Origin: Oligella sp050920755
Lineage (GTDB): Bacteria > Pseudomonadota > Gammaproteobacteria > Burkholderiales > Burkholderiaceae_B
Reading direction: 5' to 3'
Assembly (NCBI RefSeq): GCF_050920755.1
Contig: NZ_CP158480.1
Location: 2,604,001-2,668,000, forward strand
DNA: 64,000 nt
The translations under genes and the position numbers were made by a program. The notes beneath the pieces are model-generated. The model was not told the DNA's origin. It searched no databases and saw only the letters and a program-made list of their open reading frames with translations. The stretch's first letter is position 1. Every line of letters starts with the position of its first letter. Shown in pieces: positions 25,445 through 34,440 of this stretch.

Positions 25445-25858
25445 TTATACAATTTGACGTGTGACGAAGGTGGTAGAGATTGGCAACTTAGCGGCAGCTA
25501 AGCGGAATGCCTCACGTGCCAACTCTTCGCTTACACCATCCATCTCATATAAAACCTTACCCGGCTGGATTTCAGCAACCCAGTACTCAGGGTTACCTTT
25601 ACCGCTACCCATACGAACTTCAGCAGGTTTCTGTGAAATCGGTTTGTCCGGGAAGATACGAATCCATACGCGACCACCACGTTTAATGTGACGAGTCATC
25701 GCACGACGAGCCGCCTCAATTTGACGTGCAGTTAAACGACCGCGACCGGTTGCTTTTAAGCCGAAATCACCGAAGTTAACCTGTGTACCACGAGTGGCTA
25801 AGCCGGTGTTACGGCCTTTTTGCTCTTTACGATACTTTCTGCGAGCTGGTGATAACAT
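25445..25858 (-). CDS. rplP: 50S ribosomal protein L16
   Basis: 137 residues starting MLSPARRKYRKEQKGRN, with FGLKATGRGRLTARQIEAAR and VRMGSGKGNPEYWVAEI, the conserved L16 segments near the A-site tRNA. The gene starts two bases behind rpsC, so it is translationally coupled. Confidence 0.97.
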   Translation of the reverse strand: MLSPARRKYRKEQKGRNTGLATRGTQVNFGDFGLKATGRGRLTARQIEAARRAMTRHIKRGGRVWIRIFPDKPISQKPAEVRMGSGKGNPEYWVAEIQPGKVLYEMDGVSEELAREAFRLAAAKLPISTTFVTRQIV

Positions 25859-25860
25859 AA

Positions 25861-26649
25861 TTACTCTCCTTTAGCCTCAGCTGCTGTGTCAGCTTGCTGA
25901 TTCTGCTGGGCCGCAGGACGGCGACGGCGACGGCGTGACTCAGGACGGTCTCCACGAGGGCGACGACGAGCACGGCGATCATCTTCAGCAGGCGTTGCTA
26001 ACTCTGGTGGCAATTCGCCATTAGGCAATAAATCACCACGATAAACCCATACTTTGATACCGATAATACCGTAGGTAGTTTCAGCTTCAGAAGTTGCGTA
26101 GTCGATGATAGCGCGTAAAGTATGTAAAGGTACACGACCTTCGCGATACCATTCGGTACGAGCAATCTCGATACCGTTTAGACGACCTGAAGAGGCAATA
26201 CGGATACCCTTAGCACCGGCACGCATCGCATTAGAGATCGCACGCTTCATCGCGCGGCGGAACATAATACGCTTTTCTAATTGCTGAGCGATAGAGTCAG
26301 CGATTAGTTGTGCATCGATTTCAGGTTTACGAATTTCTTCAATACCTACGTGAACAGGTACGCTCATTAATCTTTGTAAATCGGTATTTAGTTGAGCGAT
26401 ATCATCACCGCCTTTACCGATTACAACGCCCGGACGTGCTGTATGAATCGTGATACGCGCAGTTTTAGCAGGGCGCTCAATCACAACACGACCTACTGAA
26501 GCATTTTTAAGTTTACGCTTCAAGTATTCACGTACTTTAACGTCTTCGTGTAATAAATTACCGAAATTCTTATCGTCAGCATACCAACGTGAATTCCAGT
26601 TGCGAGTTACAGCGAGACGGAACCCAGTTGGGTGTACTTTCTGACCCAT
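25861..26649 (-). CDS. rpsC: 30S ribosomal protein S3
   Basis: 262 residues. The KH domain carries RPGVVIGKGGDDIAQL, and the second domain ARTEWYREGRVPLHTLRA. Beyond residue about 210 it has a betaproteobacterial-type basic, Arg-rich, Gln/Ala-ending extension (RRRRRRPAAQQNQQ) absent from the shorter E. coli protein. Confidence 0.97.
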   Translation of the reverse strand: MGQKVHPTGFRLAVTRNWNSRWYADDKNFGNLLHEDVKVREYLKRKLKNASVGRVVIERPAKTARITIHTARPGVVIGKGGDDIAQLNTDLQRLMSVPVHVGIEEIRKPEIDAQLIADSIAQQLEKRIMFRRAMKRAISNAMRAGAKGIRIASSGRLNGIEIARTEWYREGRVPLHTLRAIIDYATSEAETTYGIIGIKVWVYRGDLLPNGELPPELATPAEDDRRARRRPRGDRPESRRRRRRPAAQQNQQADTAAEAKGE

Positions 26650-26658
26650 TGTGACTCC

Positions 26659-26988
26659 TTAAACGCCGACTTTTACCACGATGTGGCAAGTCTGCTTCTC
26701 AATACGGTTACCACGGCCTTTGGCACGTGCTCTAAAACGCTTCATTGACTGAGCTTTATCAACGTAAATTGTTTTTACGATTAACTCATCAATATCAGCA
26801 CCGTCATTGTGCTCAGCGTTAGCAATCGCTGACTCTAGAGCTTTTTTGATGATGCCGGCGGCTTTTTTCGGTGTGAACGTCAAAATATTCAACGCTTGCT
26901 CAACTGATTTACCACGGATTAAGTCCGCTACAAGACGAGTCTTTTGCGCTGAGATATGTGCGTTACGAACAATAGCTGTTGTTTCCAT
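26659..26988 (-). CDS. rplV: 50S ribosomal protein L22
   Basis: 109 residues, METTAIVRNAHISAQKTRLV, with the tunnel-lining loop region ending RFRARAKGRGNRIEKQTCHI. I start at the ATG at 26988; the codon before it is GTG and would add one residue. It begins three bases after the rpsS stop. Confidence 0.97.
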   Translation of the reverse strand: METTAIVRNAHISAQKTRLVADLIRGKSVEQALNILTFTPKKAAGIIKKALESAIANAEHNDGADIDELIVKTIYVDKAQSMKRFRARAKGRGNRIEKQTCHIVVKVGV

Positions 26989-26991
26989 CAC

Positions 26992-27267
26992 TTACCTCTT
27001 AGACTTTTTATCCGCTGCATGACCTTTGTAGGTACGAGTCTGCGCGAATTCACCAAGTTTGTGACCGACCATGTTCTCGTTAACATAAACAGGTACGTGT
27101 TGACGACCGTTGTGAACAGCAATCGTTAGACCGATAAAATCCGGTAGGATTGTTGAACGACGAGACCAAGTTTTGATCGGCTTCTTATCTTTACCTTCTG
27201 TAGCTGCCTCGACCTTTTTCATCAAAGAGGCTTCTACGTAAGGGCCTTTTTTAATTGAACGTGACAT
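26992..27267 (-). CDS. rpsS: 30S ribosomal protein S19
   Basis: 91 residues, MSRSIKKGPYVEASLMKKV, with STILPDFIGLTIAVHNGRQH and the KLGEFAQTRTYKGHA end. A standard S19 of the small-subunit head. Confidence 0.97.
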   Translation of the reverse strand: MSRSIKKGPYVEASLMKKVEAATEGKDKKPIKTWSRRSTILPDFIGLTIAVHNGRQHVPVYVNENMVGHKLGEFAQTRTYKGHAADKKSKR

Positions 27268-27280
27268 AATTTATTGCCCC

Positions 27281-28108
27281 TTATTTACGCTTACGACGTG
27301 AGACGATCATGTTGTCAGTACGCTTGTTACGACGAGTTCTGTAACCCTTAGTAGGCGTACCCCATGGGCTCACAGGCTCACGACCTTCACCGGTTCTACC
27401 TTCACCACCACCATGAGGGTGATCGACCGGGTTCATGACCACACCGCGAACGGTAGGACGAATACCGCGCCAACGCATGGCACCGGCTTTACCGTAGTTC
27501 TGAAGGCTATGCTCGCTGTTACCAACCTCACCGATCGTAGCGCGGCAATCAATATGCACACGACGTACTTCACCGGAGCGTAGACGAATCTGCGCATAGG
27601 TACCCTCACGAGCCATTAACACTGCAGAGGCACCGGCTGAACGAGCGATTTGACCGCCTTTGCCGGGCAACATCTCAATGTTGTGAATGTGTGAACCGAT
27701 TGGAATATTACGGATTGGCATCGCATTACCGACGCGGATAGGCACTTCAATGCCTGATTCAATCTGTGCACCAACCTCTAATTTCTTAGGAGCAAGAATA
27801 TAGCGACGCTCACCGTCAGCATAAACCACTAAAGCGATGTGTGCCGTACGGTTAGGATCGTACTCTAAACGCTCAACTTTAGCAGGCACGCCGTCTTTGT
27901 TACGACGGAAGTCGATTACACGGTAATGTGCTTTATGACCACCCCCACGATGACGTGTAGTGATACGACCGTGATGGTTACGACCGGAACCGCGCTTTTG
28001 TGACTCTAATAAAGGAGCATAAGGAGCGCCTTTGTGTAGATCCGGGTTAACCACCTTTACCATACCGCGACGGGCAGGTGATGTAGGTTTAATTGTTACT
28101 AATGCCAT
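27281..28108 (-). CDS. rplB: 50S ribosomal protein L2
   Basis: 275 residues with GRNHHGRITTRHRGGGHKAHYR, and the conserved VMNPVDHPHGGGEGRT including the histidine important for peptidyl-transferase assembly. Standard length and position. Confidence 0.97.
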   Translation of the reverse strand: MALVTIKPTSPARRGMVKVVNPDLHKGAPYAPLLESQKRGSGRNHHGRITTRHRGGGHKAHYRVIDFRRNKDGVPAKVERLEYDPNRTAHIALVVYADGERRYILAPKKLEVGAQIESGIEVPIRVGNAMPIRNIPIGSHIHNIEMLPGKGGQIARSAGASAVLMAREGTYAQIRLRSGEVRRVHIDCRATIGEVGNSEHSLQNYGKAGAMRWRGIRPTVRGVVMNPVDHPHGGGEGRTGEGREPVSPWGTPTKGYRTRRNKRTDNMIVSRRKRK

Positions 28109-28109
28109 C

Positions 28110-28415
28110 TTAGTTCACCTCCGAAAAGTCAAGTTCCTGACCTTTTTTGAGTGATACATAAGCGATACGGACGTTTTTACGACGACCGATTGAACGACCG
28201 GCACGCTTAACTTTACCCTTACGGTTTAAAACTGATACAGAGTCAACTTCAACTTCAAATAAAAGCTCAACTGCTGCTTTAATCTCCGGCTTAGTTGCGT
28301 CAGGAGCAACACGCAGAGCAATCTGAGGTTGATCCGCAGAGCTTTCAGCGATGAAAGTTGCTTTCTCAGTAATCACCGGAGCCAGAATGACTTGCATTAA
28401 ACGTTCTGCTTTCAT
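28110..28415 (-). CDS. rplW: 50S ribosomal protein L23
   Basis: 101 residues, MKAERLMQVILAPVITEKAT, docking site for trigger factor and SRP at the tunnel exit. Its ATG overlaps the rplD stop (ATGA), so the two are coupled. Confidence 0.97.
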   Translation of the reverse strand: MKAERLMQVILAPVITEKATFIAESSADQPQIALRVAPDATKPEIKAAVELLFEVEVDSVSVLNRKGKVKRAGRSIGRRKNVRIAYVSLKKGQELDFSEVN

Positions 28416-29035
28416 CCTAAGATCTCCTCAAGTTGGGCAATTGCACCTTTAGTGATCAACACGTTCTTGTAATGAATTAAAGAAAGTGGATCGGCGTAGC
28501 TTGTTTCAACAACAGCAACACCCGGTAAATTGCGAGTAGCTAAATATGTGTTTTCGTCTAAATCATCAGTGATGACTAAAACTGAATCCAACACGCCCAT
28601 TGCTTTTAATTTGCTGGCGGCCATTTTAGTTTTAGGCGCATCGAAAGTAAATGATTCAACGACAGCGATACGCTCTTCACGAGCCAACTGTGACAAGATG
28701 GAACGAATACCGGCACGGTACATCTTCTTGTTAACCTTTTGGCTGAAGTTCTCATCAGGCTTGTTAGGGAAAGTGCGACCACCCCCACGCCATAACGGAG
28801 AACCCGCTGCACCGGCACGAGCGCGACCGGTACCCTTTTGGCGCCATGGCTTGCGAGTGCTGTATTTAACTTCTGAACGATCTTTTTGAGCACGGTTACC
28901 GCTACGTGCATTAGCTTGGTAAGCTACGACGATTTGGTGTACTAATGCCTCATTGAAATCACGACCGAAAATGGTCTCGGGTGCGCTAACAGTACCGTCA
29001 GCAGCACCTTGTGCATTTAGGAGCTTTAGTTCCAT
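28412..29035 (-). CDS. rplD: 50S ribosomal protein L4
   Basis: 207 residues with YSTRKPWRQKGTGRARAGA and SPLWRGGGRTFPNKP, the loop reaching into the peptide tunnel. In enterobacteria L4 also represses its own operon through the leader RNA; whether this applies here is unknown. The start overlaps the rplC stop by one base (TAATG). Confidence 0.97.
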   Translation of the reverse strand: MELKLLNAQGAADGTVSAPETIFGRDFNEALVHQIVVAYQANARSGNRAQKDRSEVKYSTRKPWRQKGTGRARAGAAGSPLWRGGGRTFPNKPDENFSQKVNKKMYRAGIRSILSQLAREERIAVVESFTFDAPKTKMAASKLKAMGVLDSVLVITDDLDENTYLATRNLPGVAVVETSYADPLSLIHYKNVLITKGAIAQLEEILG

Positions 29036-29724
29036 TATTTGGCTCCTTTAACAGTCATTTTAATTGCAGGACGCACAATCACGTTGCCGTTTTTATGGCC
29101 GGGGACGGAGCCCTTAACCATAATAAGACCACGCTCTACATCAACACGGACTACGTCCAAGTTTTGTACAGTGCGAGTTACATCACCCATGTGACCGGCC
29201 ATACGCTTACCGGGGAAAACACGACCCGGGTCTTGGGCCATACCGGTAGAACCGGGGGCACGGTGAGAGATTGAGTTACCGTGAGAAGCACGCTGAGAGC
29301 TGAAGTTGTGGCGCTTAATTGAACCGGCAAAGCCCTTACCGATGGTTGTACCCTGTACATCCACCTTTTGGCCCACTTCAAATAAGCTATCAACAAGAAT
29401 CTCGGCACCGGCTTCGAACTCGGCAGCAACTGCCGGGTCTAAACGGAACTCCTTAAGAATAGTACCGGCTTCAGTACCGGCTTTGGCATAGTGACCTGCC
29501 AGCGGCTTAGTCACACGGCTGGCACGACGCTGACCGAACGCAACCTGAACAGCAGCATAGCCATCAGTCTCAACGGACTTAACTTGAGTCACGCGGTTGC
29601 CTGACACGTCCAGTACAGTTACCGGAATTGAATCACCCTCTTCGGTGAACAAACGCATCATGCCAACCTTACGACCGACTAGGCCCAGCCTATGAGCGGC
29701 AGGCGTTGTTGTCGAATTTGACAT
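29035..29724 (-). CDS. rplC: 50S ribosomal protein L3
   Basis: 229 residues; LGLVGRKVGMMRLFTEEG, FSSQRASHGNSISHRAPGS and GRVFPGKRMAGHMGD are diagnostic, including the Gln targeted by PrmB-type methylation (near MAQDPGRVF). I chose ATG at 29724 with GGAG eight bases upstream over a longer frame opening at 29745. It is the first gene of this ribosomal unit; rpsJ, which normally precedes it, is not here. Confidence 0.96.
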   Translation of the reverse strand: MSNSTTTPAAHRLGLVGRKVGMMRLFTEEGDSIPVTVLDVSGNRVTQVKSVETDGYAAVQVAFGQRRASRVTKPLAGHYAKAGTEAGTILKEFRLDPAVAAEFEAGAEILVDSLFEVGQKVDVQGTTIGKGFAGSIKRHNFSSQRASHGNSISHRAPGSTGMAQDPGRVFPGKRMAGHMGDVTRTVQNLDVVRVDVERGLIMVKGSVPGHKNGNVIVRPAIKMTVKGAK

Positions 29725-30033
29725 TTTAATTACTCCATTCCCCACTACGATTGGTGGGGGCTAACATTTATTATGAGGGGTAAATATCTTGCTTTTAAGC
29801 ATTCGCACCGGACCGCTTAGTAATAAGCATATCGACCATGGGCAACGAGACCATAGTATGTGATGCCTAACGGTATACCGGCTAAGTGAAAACTTAGAGA
29901 ACTCGCAATCTATTTGTACCAGTCGCTATTTTTATTAAAAGGACACTTAATTTGAACGCCTTTCTAGCAACTAGCCTATTAATATAACATGAAAAGCTAA
30001 GTATTCCAAGGGTTTATACTGCTTTTGTTGTTT
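29725..30033 (-). promoter_or_regulatory. Leader and promoter region of the rplC-rpsQ cluster
   Basis: About 310 bases between rmuC and rplC contain no gene. The region must carry the promoter of this ribosomal unit because rmuC, upstream, has a different role. A perfect stem-loop CTAAGT/ACTTAG with a 4-base loop lies at 29882-29897. A long untranslated leader is what L4-type autoregulation would need, but I cannot match the E. coli S10 leader structure. Confidence 0.45.
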
Positions 30034-31407
30034 TTATTCTATCTCTGTATCCAGTGCCGTGGGTAATTCCGTTTGCAACACCACCTCGTTCACGTCCGGC
30101 ATTTCCTTAGCGGATTTGGCACTGAGTCGATTAAAACGCTCCAGCTTGGTAGTAACGCCCTGCTGACCCGCAAATGAACGAGCCATTTGATTAAATAGTC
30201 GCGTTGAACTATTAAGACTTTGCCCTAACTTACTCATATGCTGTGCCACCAGAGCCGCTTGATTGTATATAGTCATCGCCTCATCACCCAAAGCCATTGC
30301 CTGTTGGTGGCTGTCACTACGAATCCATAAATAAGCCACGGTTTTTAGTAAGGGCAATAAGGTGGTGGGTGACGTTAGAATAATATTTTTATTGAATGCA
30401 TAGTTATAAAGCGTTTCATCCGCCTTTAGCGCCTCAATAAAAGCCGCTTCAATAGGCATAAAGAGCATTACAAAACCCGGACTATTGAGGCCCGGCAATT
30501 GGCTATAGTCCTTGGCACTCAGCTCATCGATATGGTTACGCACCGCTTTGACAAGTCGCTGTATATACGCCTTAGCAGTCTCCTCGTTTTCAGCCGTAAT
30601 CGCCGCTTGATAATCGACTAAAGACACTTTACTGTCAACGACCAGCTCTTTATGGTCGGGCAAATAAATCAAAACATCGGGCAGTAAGCGCTGACCACCT
30701 TCATTTCTAAATGCGACTTGGGTTTTATAGTGCCTATCTCTTTCCAAACCTGCCTGCTCCAGGGCCGATTGCAATTGCAGTTCACCCCAATTACCGAGCG
30801 CCTTTTTATCCCCTTTAAGGGCACGCGTAAGGGCTTCAGCTTCAGCACCAATACGCAAACCCGCCGTCATTAACTGCTTTATTTGTTCGGAAATGGCACT
30901 GTGCCCCTGTAAAGACTGTCCATGCAAGTCATTAATGCGCTGTTGGAATAAATCCAAACGCTCTTTAAAAGGCTTTAAGACCTGCTCTAAAGAACCCTGA
31001 TTACGCTCAACTAAGACACGGCCTTTTTCATCCAACAAGCGATTCGAAAGTAACTCAAAACTACGGCCTAATTCCTCCAGCTGTAACCTATTCTGCTCTT
31101 CCTGTTGTTCCTTATATTGTTGTTCCAGATTAAGCTGTGTAGAAAGTGCGACTAATTGCTTATCCAGATGATCTTTTTCATCATCGAGCATTTTAAGCTC
31201 GGCTTCCAATGCTCTCAGATCAGCTTTTAAACGCTGACCTTCCTCCTGCTGGTCAAGCAATCGCCACTCGGCTATGCGGCGATCCGAGCGCGCTCTTAAG
31301 AGCAAAAAGTACATCACAAAAAAGACCATTACGGTCGGCACCAAACCCAATGCCAGAACTTGGTATGCCGACCAATCGGTAATCAATGCTTCAAACCATT
31401 GCATCAT
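30034..31407 (-). CDS. rmuC: DNA recombination protein RmuC
   Basis: 457-residue protein with one N-terminal membrane helix (about 15-40), a long coiled coil (about 45-130), and a C-terminal PD-(D/E)XK-like nuclease domain: GNWGELQLQSALEQAGL, LLPDVLIYLPDHKELVVDSKVSL and MLFMPIEAAFIEAL are the family motifs. RmuC limits inversions at short inverted repeats. I use the ATG at 31407 (MMQWFEALI); a TTG at 31419 would overlap the upstream stop and has no spacing for a binding site. It follows the SulP gene closely. Confidence 0.92.
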   Translation of the reverse strand: MMQWFEALITDWSAYQVLALGLVPTVMVFFVMYFLLLRARSDRRIAEWRLLDQQEEGQRLKADLRALEAELKMLDDEKDHLDKQLVALSTQLNLEQQYKEQQEEQNRLQLEELGRSFELLSNRLLDEKGRVLVERNQGSLEQVLKPFKERLDLFQQRINDLHGQSLQGHSAISEQIKQLMTAGLRIGAEAEALTRALKGDKKALGNWGELQLQSALEQAGLERDRHYKTQVAFRNEGGQRLLPDVLIYLPDHKELVVDSKVSLVDYQAAITAENEETAKAYIQRLVKAVRNHIDELSAKDYSQLPGLNSPGFVMLFMPIEAAFIEALKADETLYNYAFNKNIILTSPTTLLPLLKTVAYLWIRSDSHQQAMALGDEAMTIYNQAALVAQHMSKLGQSLNSSTRLFNQMARSFAGQQGVTTKLERFNRLSAKSAKEMPDVNEVVLQTELPTALDTEIE

Positions 31408-31415
31408 TATTAATA

Positions 31416-33149
31416 TCAATCCTTAACTGCGTCATAAAGCGCAAGCTCTTCGGTAGCCGCTTTTTTATGTAAATAAGCGCGTACGGCCTGTTGCGCTTCT
31501 TCGAGACTCTCAAAAACCCGTCCTTCACCCACCTCACGCAGCCATTCGGTACGCCACAAAATACTTTTGGGCTGAGCGCGTAGACCGTAAACAAAAATCG
31601 GTATCTCACGCTCCTGATAGCTTTGCAACAACTCTTTTAAGGCGACCACCCCCGAAGAGTCCACATAAACAATACCGGAGAAATCAAGCACCAAAGCCTT
31701 TTCAGCCATGGGGTTTAAAAGCTTTTGCGTCAGATTGACCGATGCAAAAAACACCGATCCCACCAAGCGATAATAGTTCACGCCCTCTTCTTCCGGTGCT
31801 TGTGCCAAGTGCTGCTTTTCAGCTACGGTCAAGAGCGACAGACGGTAAATAAAAGTAAAGCACGCTAAAGCAATGCCCACTTGTACCGCCACCGTCAAAC
31901 TGACCATAACCGTTAATAAAAACACCGAAAGCAAGGTCGCCGCATAAGGCAATCGGTAGGAACGGATTCGTGCAAATTCACGCCACGCCCCCATATTCCA
32001 AGCCACTGACATAAGAATAGCGGACAAGGCAGCTAAAGGAATATATTGAGCCAGTGGTGCAGCCACCAATACCACCACCAGTAAAGCCAGTGCATGAATC
32101 ATCCCGGCAACCGGCGTTCTACCGCCGTTTTTGATATTGGTCACGGTACGGGCAATGGTGCCGGTCGCCGGCATCCCGCCAAAAAAAGGCACCACCATAT
32201 TGGCAAAGCCCTGTGCCAACAACTCCTGATTAGGATCGTGCTTATCCTTGATCATATTGTCGGCGACACGGGCGCACAATAATGATTCAATCGCACCCAA
32301 CACCGCTAAAGTAATTGCCGGCACCAGCAAATCACCTAGCAGAGTGAGACTGAAAGCGGGTGCAGTCAATGCGGGTAAGCTCTGCGGTATACCACCAAAG
32401 CGACTACCGATCGTCTCAACCTGCAAATTCAGCCATTGTACAAGTAAGACACCGACGATTAAAGCCACAATGGAGCCGGGAATATGTGCCAAAAAACGCA
32501 TCAGCATAGGCAAGGGATGATGACTCTCTTTATTACGTAAAAACTTGGCGGACGCCACCAAAGCACGTTGCCATAAAAAAACAATGGCTAAACAAAGTAA
32601 AGCCACTCCCAAGGCCTGAAAATTCATTTGCGGCAAGCCCTGCCATAGCGTGCGCATCATCGGAAAGAAATCGGCCGGTACATCATGCAAGGGCAAACCG
32701 AGGAAATTCTTAATTTGAGAAACCCCTATCAGCACGGCAATGCCATTGGTAAAGCCGATAATCACCACTACCGGTATAAACTCCACCAACCCGCCCAAGC
32801 GCAAAAAGCCCATTAACCACAATAACAGGCCCGACATCAACGTGGCCAAAAGCAAGCCCTCAACCCCGTATTGCTGCACAATACCATAAACAATCACAAT
32901 AAAGGCTCCGGCCGGACCGCCAATCTGCACTCGTGAACCGCTAAATAAAGAAATCAGCAAGCCACCGATAATCGCCGTAAAAAAACCCGCTTCAGGCTTT
33001 AATCCGGAAGCAATAGCAAAAGCCATGGCAAGCGGCAAGGCCACCACGCTTACGGTAAGTCCTGCTCCCAAATCCTGTAAGAAATGCTGAGTAGAATAGT
33101 TTCGCCTTAATTCGTAAATTTTAGGATTAAAACGCATAGTAAACTTCAT
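31416..33149 (-). CDS. SulP-family anion transporter with STAS domain
   Basis: Membrane transporter of about 577 residues. LPLAMAFAIASGLKPEAGFF and GGPAGAFIVIVYGIV are typical SulP membrane segments, PFFGGMPATGTIARTVTNIK a conserved one, and the C-terminal STAS domain holds VLDFSGIVYVDSSGVVALKE. Members carry sulfate, bicarbonate or dicarboxylates; sequence alone does not decide. I prefer the ATG at 33149, six bases behind GAGAGG, to the GTG two codons earlier. rmuC follows immediately. Confidence 0.9.
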   Translation of the reverse strand: MKFTMRFNPKIYELRRNYSTQHFLQDLGAGLTVSVVALPLAMAFAIASGLKPEAGFFTAIIGGLLISLFSGSRVQIGGPAGAFIVIVYGIVQQYGVEGLLLATLMSGLLLWLMGFLRLGGLVEFIPVVVIIGFTNGIAVLIGVSQIKNFLGLPLHDVPADFFPMMRTLWQGLPQMNFQALGVALLCLAIVFLWQRALVASAKFLRNKESHHPLPMLMRFLAHIPGSIVALIVGVLLVQWLNLQVETIGSRFGGIPQSLPALTAPAFSLTLLGDLLVPAITLAVLGAIESLLCARVADNMIKDKHDPNQELLAQGFANMVVPFFGGMPATGTIARTVTNIKNGGRTPVAGMIHALALLVVVLVAAPLAQYIPLAALSAILMSVAWNMGAWREFARIRSYRLPYAATLLSVFLLTVMVSLTVAVQVGIALACFTFIYRLSLLTVAEKQHLAQAPEEEGVNYYRLVGSVFFASVNLTQKLLNPMAEKALVLDFSGIVYVDSSGVVALKELLQSYQEREIPIFVYGLRAQPKSILWRTEWLREVGEGRVFESLEEAQQAVRAYLHKKAATEELALYDAVKD

Positions 33150-33264
33150 CGGCACCCTCTCACCAGCATAAAAAAGCAGACCTTGCTGTCGCTCCCGGTA
33201 ACGCTTGCGAAACCGGGCGACGCTATCAATCTTAAATCATAATATAGCAGCCTCTAAAATAAAA

Positions 33265-33295
33265 GACAGGCTCTTAGAGCCTGTCCGGTATTTTT
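33265..33295. terminator. Terminator of the PepSY gene
   Basis: GACAGGCTC-TTA-GAGCCTGTC, a perfect 9-bp stem with a 3-base loop, flanked by T-rich sequence on both strands. Confidence 0.85.
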
Positions 33296-33315
33296 AAATG
33301 ACTGAAGGGTAGATA

Positions 33316-33861
33316 TTATTTATCGTCTTTGCGTTCAATAATTTTACCGTCAGTAGCATCGATTTTGAGCTTAAACTTATTTTCTGCATTAATGGTTTCG
33401 ACTTTATAATAGTTGTTTTGACCCTTACCGTCTTCAAGATCCACCTCTTTAACCCGGGCTTGGGTTGCGTCCTCGGCTATTTTAATAACATCTTGCATAG
33501 GGATACCGGCTTCGCGACGCTTTTTATTCTGAAAATAGTCCTTATCAATACGGTTTTGGAGGACTTCACCGCTATCTGCATCGACCTCGATTTTATGCTT
33601 GTCGCTCGCTCCCTGAATTTCGATTTCATAAGAAGCGCGATCCCTATCCAGATCCAATTCCAACTCTACCGCTTCACCTTGCGCTTGGGAGGTAGCAATA
33701 CTCACGGCCTCTGTCGGGCTGATTTTAAGCTCCTGAATACGTTGCCCTTTGTCCGTTGCGGCACCGGCACTGAATGCGGCAAGGCTCATGGACAGAGCCA
33801 CAAGCGACATAAGACTTTTTTGAACAATCTGCCTAATACTCTCCTTGCTGTTTGGTTTCAT
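33316..33861 (-). CDS. Exported protein with two PepSY domains
   Basis: 181 residues with a signal peptide (basic KPNSKESIRQIVQK, hydrophobic core, probable cleavage after AFSAGA around residue 34). Two PepSY repeats follow: SPTEAVSIATSQAQGEAVELEL to HKIEVDADSGEVL, and MQDVIKIAEDATQ to FKLKIDATDGKII. PepSY domains are thought to act as inhibitory or sensing modules in the periplasm. It is probably monocistronic, with its own terminator. Confidence 0.88.
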   Translation of the reverse strand: MKPNSKESIRQIVQKSLMSLVALSMSLAAFSAGAATDKGQRIQELKISPTEAVSIATSQAQGEAVELELDLDRDRASYEIEIQGASDKHKIEVDADSGEVLQNRIDKDYFQNKKRREAGIPMQDVIKIAEDATQARVKEVDLEDGKGQNNYYKVETINAENKFKLKIDATDGKIIERKDDK

Positions 33862-33943
33862 TGATTGTAATGAAGCTATCGGTTTTAAAAATCCCTTTTT
33901 AGCAAGAAAATGTTAATGCGACCGTCGGATTCCACACTTCAAA

Positions 33944-34345
33944 TCAAAGCTCAAGTCGCTCCAACTCATGCAATATGCCGCAATCTCTGGCTGCTCTCGC
34001 TTCACCGCATTGACTTCTAATATGCGCCAACTGATGCGCCAGTGCCTCCAGCTCTCGGATACGCTTATTTACATCCAGCAGGTGCTTATCAATTAAAGCA
34101 TTCACTGAGGCACAGCTCGCATTTGGCTCTACCCGCACCACTAACAGCTTACGAATCTCGTCTTGCGACATTTCCAAAGTGCGGCAGCGCCGTATAAATA
34201 TCAATCGCTCCAAATGCTTTTGTTGATACTCGCGATAGTTATTCTGCAAATTCCGCGGTGCCTCAGGCAACAAGCCCTCTCGCTCATAATAGCGAATCGT
34301 CTCCACCGGACAATTAGCCAATTTAGATAATTCACCTATTTTCAT
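33944..34345 (-). CDS. MerR-family heavy-metal regulator (CadR/PbrR type)
   Basis: 133 residues. The winged helix starts MKIGELSKLANCPVETIRYYEREGLLP, followed by the long dimerisation helix and a C-terminus with the metal-binding cysteines CASVNALIDKHL and CGEARAARDCGILHEL, the pattern of Cd(II)/Pb(II)-responsive CadR/PbrR. Start ATG at 34345 with AGGAG seven bases upstream. It is divergent from a P1B-type ATPase across a promoter with the 19-bp spacer characteristic of MerR control. Confidence 0.92.
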   Translation of the reverse strand: MKIGELSKLANCPVETIRYYEREGLLPEAPRNLQNNYREYQQKHLERLIFIRRCRTLEMSQDEIRKLLVVRVEPNASCASVNALIDKHLLDVNKRIRELEALAHQLAHIRSQCGEARAARDCGILHELERLEL

Positions 34346-34364
34346 CAAGTTCTCCTATCTGCAC

Positions 34365-34395
34365 TTGACCCTATAGTAGCTACAGGGTATCTAAT
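34365..34395 (+). promoter_or_regulatory. MerR-type promoter and operator of the P-type ATPase gene
   Basis: -35 TTGACC (34365-34370), 19-bp spacer, -10 TCTAAT (34390-34395). Within the spacer is the dyad ACCCTATAG-TAG-CTACAGGGT (34368-34388). The over-long spacer and central dyad are the hallmark of promoters that MerR proteins activate by DNA distortion on metal binding. Confidence 0.9.
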
Positions 34396-34440
34396 AAGTA
34401 TAAGCCTAATTAGTCGAAAAAAACGACAAGGATTCATAAG

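Noticed and set aside
28530..28889. Open frame of 119 codons on the plus strand within rplD
   Set aside because: It is an antisense shadow of a highly conserved ribosomal protein gene.
31416..33149. SulP transporter as evidence for an active sulfate assimilation pathway
   Set aside because: SulP proteins often carry bicarbonate or dicarboxylates, and the gene is far from cys genes; it does not offset the broken cysG and cysH.
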